Below, piece after piece: positions 1 through 9,417 of a DNA stretch of 64,000 bases. Origin of the DNA: an uncultured Clostridia bacterium (lineage in GTDB: Bacteria > Bacillota > Clostridia > Oscillospirales > Ruminococcaceae); assembly GCA_944386045.1 (NCBI GenBank), contig CALWZO010000046.1:33584-97583 (forward strand), given 5' to 3'. Position 1 is the stretch's first letter; each line of letters opens with the position of its first letter. The notes under the pieces were generated by a model. That model worked only from the letters and a program-made list of their open reading frames with translations, did not search any database and had not been told where the DNA came from. A program made the translations under genes and the position numbers.

Positions 1-471
1 CATCTGGTTTCCGGCGTACATTGTGGGGTCAATACGCAGGCCGCGGACATTTTTCAGGCCCAATTCCACCACATACCAGTTGTCCTCTCCGTCTGCCGGG
101 TGCGCCCACAGGCGTTTGTTTTCCGAAAAGCCCTCTCCGTCCTTTGTGGTGTAATACACCACAATTTCTCCCGGATAAAGACTGGTTTCCATATAAAATT
201 TGATGTTGGTAATTTTCTGGTCCGCCTGCCATATCAGCTGCGGGTCGCTGTCTGTGGAAGTCAGCCGGTCGCCGTCAGCCTTCATGGATATCTGCTGAAA
301 GTCCGATACGGTCATCCGGCTTTGCACCAGCGTTTCGTTTGACCTGGATATATTCTCGGCCGCATAGCTCCAAAAGCCGCGCAGCAAAAACAACGCCACC
401 AGAAAAAACGCGCTGAAAGCTATTATCTGCCGGGAAGCAATTTTCTTTACAAAATCAGAAATCTTTTCCAT
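1..471 (-). CDS. Membrane-anchored protein of surface-glycan locus, 3' end outside window
   Basis: Translating the minus strand from an ATG at 471 gives 157 residues with no stop before the window edge, so the C-terminus is missing. An N-terminal hydrophobic segment (about residues 16-33) is followed by a soluble, beta-rich looking region containing a GLRIDPT motif near residue 148, as often seen in extracytoplasmic regions of membrane glycosyltransferases. The start overlaps the end of the upstream membrane gene by 17 bp, so the two are probably translationally coupled and in one operon. I do not recognise a specific family. A role in cell-surface glycan assembly is inferred only from position. 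Confidence 0.7.
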   Translation of the reverse strand, partial: MEKISDFVKKIASRQIIAFSAFFLVALFLLRGFWSYAAENISRSNETLVQSRMTVSDFQQISMKADGDRLTSTDSDPQLIWQADQKITNIKFYMETSLYPGEIVVYYTTKDGEGFSENKRLWAHPADGEDNWYVVELGLKNVRGLRIDPTMYAGNQM

Positions 472-2401
472 CAGCTATATAACCTCCCTTTTCCAAAGTG
501 AAATAAAATCCGTCATCTGTATAATTTACCTTGTAATAACCCAGGGAATCCAGGCCTATGTCATTCATTGGCACATCAAACAAGCCTCCGAAATTTTCTG
601 CAAATTCGGCAGAGGAGTTGTCTATCAGGATATGGGTTACACCTTTTTCCATAAAATACTCTCGCAGTTCGCGCTGGTATTTTTCCATTTTCTCAGGTTG
701 TTCCAGCCCGTAAACATCTATATATATATCCGGTGCGATATAATTGTCTGTAAATTCATATGTGTATATAAACCATCTCATGCCGTCATCGCCGCCGCTG
801 TAACAATATATGACATCTTCCTCGCCTATATACGGGCGGATATAATCTGTCTTCAGCATGACATTTTTTCTGAATGAGGCATAATTTTCGTCACAGGACA
901 CAAACAGGTTTCCGCTGTCGGTGTATCTGACAAACAAAGCCGTTGCGGCAAGGCAGACCGCCAGCAGTGATGCGCCGCCGGCAATGCGTTTTTTCTGCCG
1001 GCAGGCCGCCAGCATACACACCGCCATAACAAACCAGCCTGCATAATAGATATTCATATACCTTTCATAGCTGGCAAGGTTGTATGCGTCGTTGCGGAAA
1101 ACATACACATACAAAAACAGATGGAATATATAATAGCCTGCAAAACCGACAGCTCCGGTGGCCAGCAGGGCCGCCCGGCGTTTTTTGCCGTTCCTGTCTG
1201 CCGAAACAAACGCGGCAAACAGCACCGCTGCAATTACACACACAACAATAAAACCGCTGCCTGCCATGGCTGTTTTCCTGTCAAAGAAGGCGGAAAACAT
1301 CATGTCCCTCACCGCGGCAAATTTTTCGTCCGCAGGGCCGATGAGAAGCTGCCTGAAGCCGGATATTATTATCTGCGCCATGCCCATTTGGGACGAGCCG
1401 CCAAAATCCGTGCGGTCTACCCCTGACACGCCCGACAGGTGCACAGACCAGCCGGCAAATGCTGCACATGCCACCAGAAACATGGCGGCGGCAGCAGCCA
1501 GTTTCAACGCGGCTGTTTTAAAGAATTGGCCCTTTGGCGCCTGCTCGCAGACAAGGCTGTCAAAGAATATAACAAACACGGCCACCCGCGCCAGGGCAAA
1601 ACCCATGTCCTTTACAAACACAAGAACAGCCAGCGGCATGCTGACAGACAGCAGGCCGCGCAAACCTTTCCTTTCGCACAAGTACACTGCCACCCGTCCG
1701 GCAAACAAAAACGCCATGGGCATATCTGAATATGCGCTTATATATGTGTTTTGGATGTAGCTTACCCTGGCGGTAAACCGGAAGATAAAAGGTGTCAGAA
1801 ATGCCGTTATATATACCGGCACGGACCTGTGCCAGCTATCGCCGGCAGTCCGGGCCGCGGCCGCCATACAGGCAAACAACAGCACATCATAGGCAAAAAA
1901 GCAGGCCCATTCGCAAAACTGCGGGGTGAACCGCTGGAAAATATAGCACAACACCGGCATGGCGGGCGGTATGGAATTGCCCAGCATACTGGAAGAGTAA
2001 AAAGTATAGATGGCGTCATGCTCTTTTACCAGCTTCCGCGCCATACCCCAAAAGCTGAATTCATCCCAGGAACTCATCATGGGCTGTCTGACAGCCAGGA
2101 AAGCCAGCATAAGACCGCTGCTTGCACAAAATAAAATCACCGGTGCGCTGAAAAAAGAAACAGCTTTTGTTCTGATGCCGCCTCTGTTTTTATACACAGC
2201 AAAAGCAAAACTGCCGTATGCCGCCAAAAGGGAAATCACAACGCCGGCCTGCAAAAGATCCGCCATAGCAAAAATCACGCCGGTCAAAATCATCACGCAC
2301 AGTGCCAGCAAAGGTGTAATCCCGCTTTTTATGTCAAACAGCGTATGCAAAGCAAAGGCAAAGGCCATCACCGCGCCAAACGCCAGCAAAATATTCAGCA
2401 A
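455..2401 (-). CDS. GT-C-like integral membrane protein, paralog 2 of tandem pair
   Basis: This 648-residue protein has many hydrophobic segments in its first two thirds and a soluble C-terminal domain. A WDEFSFWG motif at residues 112-119 follows the third or fourth predicted membrane segment. Acidic motifs in the first large extracytoplasmic loop are typical of GT-C glycosyltransferases that use polyprenyl-phosphate sugars. The start is TTG at 2401 behind GGCGGTGA. It is a clear paralog of the next gene upstream: same length, and both contain WDEFSFWG, YCYSGGD and THILIDNSS. It probably transfers a sugar or sugar phosphate outside the membrane, but donor and acceptor are unknown. The family call rests on topology and motif, so it is inference. 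Confidence 0.8.
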   Translation of the reverse strand: MLNILLAFGAVMAFAFALHTLFDIKSGITPLLALCVMILTGVIFAMADLLQAGVVISLLAAYGSFAFAVYKNRGGIRTKAVSFFSAPVILFCASSGLMLAFLAVRQPMMSSWDEFSFWGMARKLVKEHDAIYTFYSSSMLGNSIPPAMPVLCYIFQRFTPQFCEWACFFAYDVLLFACMAAAARTAGDSWHRSVPVYITAFLTPFIFRFTARVSYIQNTYISAYSDMPMAFLFAGRVAVYLCERKGLRGLLSVSMPLAVLVFVKDMGFALARVAVFVIFFDSLVCEQAPKGQFFKTAALKLAAAAAMFLVACAAFAGWSVHLSGVSGVDRTDFGGSSQMGMAQIIISGFRQLLIGPADEKFAAVRDMMFSAFFDRKTAMAGSGFIVVCVIAAVLFAAFVSADRNGKKRRAALLATGAVGFAGYYIFHLFLYVYVFRNDAYNLASYERYMNIYYAGWFVMAVCMLAACRQKKRIAGGASLLAVCLAATALFVRYTDSGNLFVSCDENYASFRKNVMLKTDYIRPYIGEEDVIYCYSGGDDGMRWFIYTYEFTDNYIAPDIYIDVYGLEQPEKMEKYQRELREYFMEKGVTHILIDNSSAEFAENFGGLFDVPMNDIGLDSLGYYKVNYTDDGFYFTLEKGGYIADGKDF

Positions 2402-2430
2402 TATATCACCGCCTTTATATTTTTTCTATG

Positions 2431-4374
2431 TCAGCCGTAGACATACTCCATCGCCACAAGGGTGAAGTTGAAAAAGTCCTGTGTATAGTTGACTTTATAA
2501 TAGGCTACCGTATCCAGTCCCACATCGTCCATGGGAACATCAAACAGATCACCGAATGTTTTTACAAAAAATTCCGATGAGTTGTCTATCAGAATATGGG
2601 TAACGCCTTCCTGTTTAAACCTTTCATACAGTGACTGACGGTATTTTTCCCTGGCCTGCCCCTCGTCCAGGCCTTCGGTGTCCACCGACAGGTCCTCAAT
2701 CAGGTAGTTGTCAGCCAGCTCGAAGGTGTACATAAACCACCTTTCGCTGTTGTCACCGCCGCTGTAACAGTATATAACATCATCCTTGCCCACATATCCG
2801 CGTATTGCATCAGCTTTGTTTTTCACACTTATCCTGGTGGTATAGGTCAGCTGATTTGCCTCTATAAACAGGCAGTCGTATCTGGTGAAATAGGTAAACA
2901 TCCGGAATACCGCCGCCACAAATACGAACAGCACAGCTTTGGCCCGGGCCTTTTTACCGTTTTTCACGGCCAGGCACAGACTGAAAACAGCCAGGCACAG
3001 CCAGCCAATATAGTATGGGTAAATATACCTGTTATAGCTTACAAGACCGTAAGCATTGTCTTTGAAAATATAAACATACAAAAACAGATGGAAGATGTAA
3101 TAGCCGGCAAATCCTATCCGGCTGCTCAGCGCCATGGCCACTGTGCGTTTTCTGCCCGTTTTGTCCGACAGGACAAAGGATACGGCAAAAAGGCCCATTA
3201 CTATCGCCGCTATCACCACGCCGCTGCCCAGGAAAGACAGTTTTGTGTGGAAAAACGCATCGATCATCTGCTGCTGTATTATAACAAACTTTTCGCTTTG
3301 CGGACCTATAAGCAGTTCCTTTACGCCGGTTATCAGCATCTGGGCCATGCCCATGTTTGTCCGGCCGCCCAGCTCAAATCGGTTTACTTCCATGACTGTG
3401 GCCATGTGTATTGCCCAGGCCATAAACGCGCCCACAGTGACGGCCAGCATGGACACGGCCGCCCGGCATTTGCCCCAAAAGCCTTTCAGGCAGGCAAATG
3501 AAAATTCTTTCTTGCCGGCAAAAGCGTCGAAAAAGAATATGAATATAACAATGCAGGCCAGCGCAAAGCCCATATCTTTTATAAGGGTGAGAAACATCAG
3601 CACCGGCAAAACCGCCAGTACATCCCTGCTTTTGCCGCTGCCTGCAAACAGTGCCAGCGCCATGGCACCGGCGAACACAACCCCCAGCGGTATATCCGCA
3701 TAGGAAGAGATATAGACCGGCTCCAGATATATTATTTTGGTGTAAACTTCAAATATATAAGGGCTTAAAAAGCCGAACAGGTACACGGCAAAGGCGCTGT
3801 TCCAGCCTTTTTTCTCAAAAGGTGCGGTAAAGGCCGCATAGCAGGCAAAAAACATCACATCATAGCCGAAATAGCTGATCCATTCGGTAAAAGCCGGGTT
3901 GAACCGCTGGAAAAAGTAGCTGAGCACTGCCAGGGTGGGCGGGGTGGAATTGCCTATCATGCTGGATTTGTAATATGTGTACAGCGCATCATGGTTTTTT
4001 ACCAGTTTCTGACTGATACCCCAAAAGCTGAATTCGTCCCATTCGTACATCAGCGGCTGTTTATATGCCAGGAATGCCAGCATTGCCAGGCTGCTGACAA
4101 TAAACAAAATCACTCCGGGAGAGAAAAACCGCCGCGCCTTTTCTTTCACACTGTCCCTGTTTTTGTACAGGGCAAAGGCAAAAAGGCCGAAAGCCAGCCC
4201 ATAGGAAAAAGCCACACCGGCTTTGAGCATATTCACCAGCGCAAATATTACCGACAGGTCCACCAGTACAGCCAGTGATACCAACGGGGTAAATGCCGGT
4301 TTTATTTCAAACAATGAAGCCAGCGCAAAGGCAAAAGCCAGTACCGCCAGCAAGGCTGTAAAGCTGTTAAGCAA
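2431..4374 (-). CDS. GT-C-like integral membrane protein, paralog 1 of tandem pair
   Basis: This is a 647-residue multi-spanning protein. Two TTG codons lie in a row at 4377 and 4374. I chose 4374 because the N-terminus then aligns position for position with the downstream paralog (MLN start, WDEFSFWG at 112-119 in both). The C-terminal soluble region contains YCYSGGD and THILIDNSS, also shared with the paralog. It overlaps the end of the upstream DUF2142 gene by a few bases and lies 29 bp before its paralog, so the three form one transcript. The likely role is an extracytoplasmic glycosyltransferase or polymerase in surface glycan assembly; the substrate is not predictable. Confidence 0.8.
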   Translation of the reverse strand: MLNSFTALLAVLAFAFALASLFEIKPAFTPLVSLAVLVDLSVIFALVNMLKAGVAFSYGLAFGLFAFALYKNRDSVKEKARRFFSPGVILFIVSSLAMLAFLAYKQPLMYEWDEFSFWGISQKLVKNHDALYTYYKSSMIGNSTPPTLAVLSYFFQRFNPAFTEWISYFGYDVMFFACYAAFTAPFEKKGWNSAFAVYLFGFLSPYIFEVYTKIIYLEPVYISSYADIPLGVVFAGAMALALFAGSGKSRDVLAVLPVLMFLTLIKDMGFALACIVIFIFFFDAFAGKKEFSFACLKGFWGKCRAAVSMLAVTVGAFMAWAIHMATVMEVNRFELGGRTNMGMAQMLITGVKELLIGPQSEKFVIIQQQMIDAFFHTKLSFLGSGVVIAAIVMGLFAVSFVLSDKTGRKRTVAMALSSRIGFAGYYIFHLFLYVYIFKDNAYGLVSYNRYIYPYYIGWLCLAVFSLCLAVKNGKKARAKAVLFVFVAAVFRMFTYFTRYDCLFIEANQLTYTTRISVKNKADAIRGYVGKDDVIYCYSGGDNSERWFMYTFELADNYLIEDLSVDTEGLDEGQAREKYRQSLYERFKQEGVTHILIDNSSEFFVKTFGDLFDVPMDDVGLDTVAYYKVNYTQDFFNFTLVAMEYVYG

Positions 4375-5959
4375 CAAAAACCACCGCCCTTTCGGGTAAA
4401 TAATAAACTATAAGCATCAGCACCGCACCCAGTATTGAAAAGCAATAGCTGGTCAGCACGCAGGAATAATCTGTATTTTTTACACTGCGGGCCGTACGGG
4501 CGCCAAAATATTGTCCGATAACCATACAAAAGCCTAAAAATGCCGGGTAAACATATCTCATCTGCAAGCCGATTATCTGCGGCAGTGTCACCGGTGTCCA
4601 GGACAGGTACAGGCCTGTGAGCACCACGGCATAGGTCAGCAGTGAGCAAATGAAAAACACCGCTGTTTTACCCAGGTCGGATTTGTCAAACACATCTGCC
4701 TGTTTCACACAGCACAAAATTGCTATGACCGGCGTCAGATAGCTTATCAGCGGCAGGTTTACATCCAGCCAGCCCAGCAGGCCGCCGCTGAAAAGGAAAA
4801 AGGCATTGTTTTTCAGTGTGTCAAAAAACACTGCGGCATATCTCAGCGGATTGGATATCACAAAGGCAAGCTGCCGCGCCGGGTCGCTGTCTGCCATTGT
4901 CCTGTCTATAGGCGCATAGTTGGAAAACAGCTGTACATATACGCTCATCCCTTCGTACAGCACCATGAACAACACGACACAGCCGGCCAGCGCCAGGCCT
5001 TTTTTCAGCTGTCTGCCCTTCAGGTCCGCTTTCCATCTGTCTTTGGGCACACACAGCAAAACGGGATAAAAGACCACATAGCTCATTTTACAAACTGTCA
5101 GCACCGCCATGGACAGGGCAAACACCGCCAGCTTTTTGTTGTCAAAGTCCCCGGTGAGCACAGTGGAAAAAGCCAGGAACATCAGCGCAAACAGAAAACT
5201 GTCGCTGTTGCAGGAGGCGTACATAAAGCACATCAGCGGCATGGCCATAAGGCAGAAAAATATAACTTTGAATTTTCCGGCATATCTCAGCGCGAAATAT
5301 GAGCAGAAACAGAAAAACACAAGGTTGGCAATCCTGTGGGCGTAAAAAGCTCCCAGTGCCCCGAGGCCCAGTATTTTTGCCAGAAAAATTCCTATTGTTC
5401 CGGGTATATAAGGTATCACCTGAAAAATGATGATGCCTGCATTTGGCGCTTTTTCACCGCCTTTTACCGCATCAAAATATTCCAGGAAACGGTTGTACAC
5501 CGTGTTGCCCTCTTTGGCGGGATAGCCGTTGTTGTGGGCAGTGGGAAAATGCAGGACAAAGCTGTTTACATCATCCGGATACAGATGATTTTCGTCAAAG
5601 CCCCACTGTCCCTGGGCCATGGCATAGCTGCGCAGAAAATGGGTGTGCTCGTCCGGCACCTGGTTGGGCGGTGTGGCAAAGGCGTACACCAAGCCCATGA
5701 CAAACAGCAGAAGTGCCATAAACAGCGGCATGTTTTTTTCTTTCAGCTTTGAGGAAAACACAAAAACCGCCGACAGCACCAGCAGGAATACAAACACCAC
5801 GGCACTGCCGCTCATCTGTTCCAGCCATGAGGGGGAGTATATAACGCGCAGGTAATATACAAACAAAAAAGAAAAAACAGCCAAAAGCAAACAGCCCATA
5901 CCGTAAAACAGCACGGGCTTTTGTCTTATGGATAAAATTTTGTTCTTTAAACTGTCCAT
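4367..5959 (-). CDS. DUF2142 family membrane protein (GT-C-like)
   Basis: This 530-residue polytopic membrane protein starts at ATG 5959. After three hydrophobic segments it carries a P-D-E-H-x-H-F motif at residues 102-108, preceded by TPP. This matches the conserved extracytoplasmic acidic motif of DUF2142 proteins, which are found in polysaccharide and teichoic acid loci and resemble GT-C transferases. It follows the legB-like gene by 26 bp and overlaps the next membrane gene. A glycosyltransferase role is inferred from family and context; no substrate can be assigned. Confidence 0.85.
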   Translation of the reverse strand: MDSLKNKILSIRQKPVLFYGMGCLLLAVFSFLFVYYLRVIYSPSWLEQMSGSAVVFVFLLVLSAVFVFSSKLKEKNMPLFMALLLFVMGLVYAFATPPNQVPDEHTHFLRSYAMAQGQWGFDENHLYPDDVNSFVLHFPTAHNNGYPAKEGNTVYNRFLEYFDAVKGGEKAPNAGIIIFQVIPYIPGTIGIFLAKILGLGALGAFYAHRIANLVFFCFCSYFALRYAGKFKVIFFCLMAMPLMCFMYASCNSDSFLFALMFLAFSTVLTGDFDNKKLAVFALSMAVLTVCKMSYVVFYPVLLCVPKDRWKADLKGRQLKKGLALAGCVVLFMVLYEGMSVYVQLFSNYAPIDRTMADSDPARQLAFVISNPLRYAAVFFDTLKNNAFFLFSGGLLGWLDVNLPLISYLTPVIAILCCVKQADVFDKSDLGKTAVFFICSLLTYAVVLTGLYLSWTPVTLPQIIGLQMRYVYPAFLGFCMVIGQYFGARTARSVKNTDYSCVLTSYCFSILGAVLMLIVYYLPERAVVFVA

Positions 5960-5985
5960 AAATAACGCTCTTTCGTTATTTATTT

Positions 5986-6969
5986 TTACAAATTATATAT
6001 ATCGGGTTTGTAGCGGTCCATATTGTGTCTTATCCACTCGATGGTTTCTGCCAGACCCTGTTCAAAGGTGTAGTTGGGTTTCCAGCCGGTCAGGCCGTTC
6101 AGCTTTTTGGCTGTGCCCAGCAGGCGGTTGACCTCGCTTTTTTCCGGACGCAGACGGTCGGAGTCGGTCACTATCCTGGCAGAGGGGTTGATCTGTCTGA
6201 TAAGTTCGTTTGCCAGGTCGCCTATGGAAATTTCCCTTTCGGTGGCTATATTCAGTTCCCGGCCGATGGTGTTGTCATGTTTTGCTATGGTGACAAAACC
6301 GTTGGCGGTGTCCTTTACATAGTTGAAGTCCCTGGTGGGTGTCAGTGAACCCAGGTGTATCTCCTCTTTGCCGGCCAGCAGCTGGGAGATGATTGTGGGT
6401 ATAACCGCCCTTGCGGACTGACGGGGGCCGAAGGTGTTGAATGGGCGCACTATTGTCACCGGTGTGTTGAAGCTGCGGTAAAAGCTTTCCGCAATCCTGT
6501 CCGCGCCTATTTTGGTGGCAGAATAGGGGCTCTGGCCCTGATAGGGGTGTTTTTCGTCAATGGGCACATACTGTGCGGTACCGTACACCTCGCTGGTGGA
6601 GGTCACCAGCACCCTGGCGGTGTCCAAATCTCTGGCCGCCTGCAAAACATTCAGCGTACCTTTGATGTTGGTGTCCACATAGGTGTCGGGGGAATGATAG
6701 GAAAACGGAATGGCGATAAGGGCCGCCAGGTGAAAAACAGTGTCAATGCCTTTCATTGCCACTCTCACACCGTTGGGGTCACGCACATCGCCCATTATTA
6801 CATTCAGCGCATCCTTTTCCTCTTTGGAAAAAGTGTCCACCCAGCCCCATGTGCCGAAGGAGTTATATGCGCAGAAAGCGGTTACATCATATCCTTCGTG
6901 TATCAGCTGCTGTGTCAGGTGGGAGCCTATAAAACCGTCGGCTCCGGTTACCAGTACTTTTTTTGACAT
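5986..6969 (-). CDS. legB: NAD-dependent 4,6-dehydratase, LegB-like (SDR family)
   Basis: This 327-residue extended short-chain dehydrogenase has the Rossmann motif TGADGFIGS at residues 8-16, STSEVYG from residue 124 and the catalytic pair Y149/K153 (YSATK). The stretch YNSFGTWGW near residue 35 and the AALIAIPFSYHSP region are characteristic of LegB, the nucleotide-GlcNAc 4,6-dehydratase that begins legionaminic acid synthesis. The start has TGAGGAT as ribosome binding site and is the first gene of the left arm. No other legionaminic acid genes are in the window, so the product may be another 4-keto-6-deoxy sugar nucleotide. The family is certain; the symbol is by similarity. Confidence 0.85.
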   Translation of the reverse strand: MSKKVLVTGADGFIGSHLTQQLIHEGYDVTAFCAYNSFGTWGWVDTFSKEEKDALNVIMGDVRDPNGVRVAMKGIDTVFHLAALIAIPFSYHSPDTYVDTNIKGTLNVLQAARDLDTARVLVTSTSEVYGTAQYVPIDEKHPYQGQSPYSATKIGADRIAESFYRSFNTPVTIVRPFNTFGPRQSARAVIPTIISQLLAGKEEIHLGSLTPTRDFNYVKDTANGFVTIAKHDNTIGRELNIATEREISIGDLANELIRQINPSARIVTDSDRLRPEKSEVNRLLGTAKKLNGLTGWKPNYTFEQGLAETIEWIRHNMDRYKPDIYNL

Positions 6970-7008
6970 TTATATATCCTCATTTCAGTTTGATTGCATT
7001 TTCCATAT

Positions 7009-7037
7009 ATTATATATGAATATGTTTAAAATTACAA
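7009..7037 (-). promoter_or_regulatory. Promoter of legB-like operon
   Basis: On the minus strand, TTGTAA (7032-7037) and TATAAT (7009-7014) are separated by 17 bp, about 40 bp upstream of the legB-like start. This is a sigma-A-type promoter read from sequence only. Confidence 0.6.
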
Positions 7038-7099
7038 TAACAAACCCTTTTTATATCCACAGCTTTTACATTCTGTTAACAGTTTGGACACCTATTTTA

Positions 7100-7128
7100 T
7101 TTACAAAAAGTTTTATGTATAATATAAT
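7100..7128 (+). promoter_or_regulatory. Promoter of SGNH-glycosyltransferase-flippase operon
   Basis: TTTACA (7100-7105) and TATAAT (7123-7128) are separated by 17 bp and lie 35 bp upstream of the first gene of the right arm. Together with the minus-strand promoter at 7009-7037 it forms a divergent control region. Confidence 0.6.
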
Positions 7129-7162
7129 ATACTTTAAATCATTTATAATTTAAGAGGATTTT

Positions 7163-8086
7163 ATGCTGAAACTTATAAAAAAGCTGGCGCTGATAGCGCT
7201 GCCCATTGTTATATATTTTGCAATCTTCATCGCTTTTGAACCTTATAACTATTTTGGTCTGAAGCACAGCGAATACACAGCCGACAGCGCAATAGTCCGC
7301 GTGAGGCAGTTCAATGCCGACCCGGCAGATGTGCTGATACTGGGCGACAGCCGTGTGGCCCACTTTGACATGGACCAGGTAGAGGAATATGTGGGCGAAG
7401 AGGTCAGCCAGCTGAGCTTCGGCGGAGCCAGCCTGAACGAAAGCATGGATCTGCTGGAATACGCGCTGGAAAAGAACGAAAACATACATACGGTGTATTT
7501 CGCCGTCAGCTTTTACACGCTGAACGAAAGCTATTACAAGGACAGGATGTCCTCGATAGAAACAATAGCCGCCAACCCCTTTGCCTATATGCTCAACTTC
7601 AACTACAATGTGGAGATGCTCAACGAGATAAAATGGTTTATAAAAGGGGAGAAAAATGTGGCCAGCGACCACCACGAGGACTGGAGGGAAGAAGATTATT
7701 ACTATCCCGACGGCACCCCACGCGAATACCGCAAAAACCTGGAGGAATATGCGCAGACCATATATTCGGTGTGCGAAAACTACAAGCTGGACCGGGCGGA
7801 TGCACAAAGATACATCCGGCTGGCGGAAAAATGCCGCGATATGGGGATAACGGTGTACACCGTGCTGCCGCCTATGGACGATTCCCTGAAAGACCTGGTG
7901 ATAGAGCCGCTGGGCATATACCGGCAGATAGAGCCGTTTATCCGGCGGGCAGAGGAATGCACCACAGTGCTGAATTACGAATACCGGCAGCCAAATTATT
8001 TCACCAGTGACGAATTTTACGACGGTTTCCACCTGGACGATTTCACCGGACTGCCCAAATTTACACAGATGCTGTTTGAAAGGTAA
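7163..8086 (+). CDS. Membrane-anchored SGNH/GDSL-hydrolase-like protein
   Basis: This 307-residue protein has an N-terminal membrane anchor (about residues 7-25) followed by a soluble domain. G61-D62-S63-R64 lies after a hydrophobic beta strand, and D287-x-x-H290 lies near the C-terminus. This is the Ser nucleophile plus Asp-His arrangement of SGNH hydrolases, including DltD/AlgX-type O-acyltransferase partners. AGAGGA lies before the ATG. It opens an operon with a glycosyltransferase-like gene and a flippase, so esterase or O-acyl transfer on a surface glycan is a reasonable inference. No close family was recognised beyond the motifs. Confidence 0.75.
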   Translation: MLKLIKKLALIALPIVIYFAIFIAFEPYNYFGLKHSEYTADSAIVRVRQFNADPADVLILGDSRVAHFDMDQVEEYVGEEVSQLSFGGASLNESMDLLEYALEKNENIHTVYFAVSFYTLNESYYKDRMSSIETIAANPFAYMLNFNYNVEMLNEIKWFIKGEKNVASDHHEDWREEDYYYPDGTPREYRKNLEEYAQTIYSVCENYKLDRADAQRYIRLAEKCRDMGITVYTVLPPMDDSLKDLVIEPLGIYRQIEPFIRRAEECTTVLNYEYRQPNYFTSDEFYDGFHLDDFTGLPKFTQMLFER

Positions 8087-8091
8087 TTGAT

Positions 8092-9405
8092 ATGAGCTTG
8101 GATTTTTTGATTTTGTACGAACATATTGTCAGGGAATATGAAAGCATAACCCTGCTGAAACTGGAGCTGGAAAGGCGCGGCTACACCGCCGAAATACGCC
8201 AGCTGCTGGACAGGAAAAAACTGAAATACTTCACCTGGAAAAAGCCCAAAGTGCTGGTGGCCAGCGCAATGTATGACGACAAGACGATGAACAGCTTTGT
8301 GTACAACAATGTGGGCGTGTGCAACAAGGTGGTAAACCTGCACTGGGAACAGGTGCTCAGCGAAGAGCAGGAAAACAGCCCGTTTTTCAACTGCGGCCAG
8401 TCCGCCAGTTACGCCATGCACACCTGCTGGGGCACACAGGCCCGCGACAGGATTGTAAAATACGGCGTGCCCATTGAAAACACCGCCATAACCGGCCCAA
8501 TACAGATGGACTTTCTGCGTGACCAGTTCAAAGGCTATTACAAGGACAAGGACAGCCTGTGCGAGGAATTCGGACTGGACAAAAACAAAAAGCTGGTGCT
8601 GTACATCTCCTCCTTTTCCACCGCATATATGACCGACCAGGAGGTGGAGGAGCTGAACAAGCTGGCAGGTGTCGGCTTTAACCAGTTCAAAATAACCAGT
8701 CAGAAAACCATGAACACCACCCTGGACTGGGTGGACAGGTTCCTGGACAGCGACGAGGGCAAAAACATTGAATTTGTATACCGCCGCCACCCCAGCGAAT
8801 GGAACAGCCCCATACTGGAAAAGATGGCCGCAAAACACAAAAACTTCCACCTGATAAGCCAATATTCGGTAAAACAGTGGATAACCGCATCGGACACCAT
8901 TTTCACATGGATGTCCACATCCATAGCAGAGATATATTTTGCAAAAAAGAGCTGTTTTGTAATCCGCCCGTACCCGGTGGAATGGGAGTACGACCCGGTG
9001 GTGTACAAAAACTGCGATTATATAGACAATTACGAAGATTTTGCCGCGGCCTTTGGCGCCGAAAGTCCGAAATTCCCGGTGGATGAGGCGCTGATGCTCA
9101 GCCATTATGATTTTACAGACACGCCCAGCTATATACGCATGGCCGATGTGCTGGAAAAGGTGCTGAAAGAGGACGAGGGAGACAGGCGACCCTTTGACCA
9201 TTTCAAACCTCATTTCAGCTGGCTGAAATACTTCTCACTGATAGGCCTGCACGCCATGTACGCCATCAGGCTGGACCCGGGCAAGCTGAAAATTTTCGGA
9301 CCGCTGTCCACCTGGGCCGGCAGAATTTACGGCCATATAAAAAATACCCGTGTGTCAAAAGAGCAGCGGCGGGAATATGCCGCACAGATAAAGAAATTTA
9401 TGTAA
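8092..9405 (+). CDS. Surface carbohydrate biosynthesis protein, GT-B-like
   Basis: This 437-residue soluble protein follows the SGNH-like gene by 5 bp (GAAAGGT ribosome binding site). An N-terminal half with Rossmann-like alternation is followed by YRRHPSEW near residue 225 and by a TWMSTSIAEIYFAKK stretch. The R-x-H-P plus S-T-S-x-x-E pattern is that of CDP-glycerol glycerophosphotransferase-like and capsule-type GT-B enzymes, where these residues hold the nucleotide phosphate. It probably transfers a sugar or glycerol phosphate in the cytoplasm to a lipid-linked glycan that the next gene exports. Substrate unknown. Confidence 0.75.
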   Translation: MSLDFLILYEHIVREYESITLLKLELERRGYTAEIRQLLDRKKLKYFTWKKPKVLVASAMYDDKTMNSFVYNNVGVCNKVVNLHWEQVLSEEQENSPFFNCGQSASYAMHTCWGTQARDRIVKYGVPIENTAITGPIQMDFLRDQFKGYYKDKDSLCEEFGLDKNKKLVLYISSFSTAYMTDQEVEELNKLAGVGFNQFKITSQKTMNTTLDWVDRFLDSDEGKNIEFVYRRHPSEWNSPILEKMAAKHKNFHLISQYSVKQWITASDTIFTWMSTSIAEIYFAKKSCFVIRPYPVEWEYDPVVYKNCDYIDNYEDFAAAFGAESPKFPVDEALMLSHYDFTDTPSYIRMADVLEKVLKEDEGDRRPFDHFKPHFSWLKYFSLIGLHAMYAIRLDPGKLKIFGPLSTWAGRIYGHIKNTRVSKEQRREYAAQIKKFM

Positions 9406-9417
9406 GGGGGACAAGTT

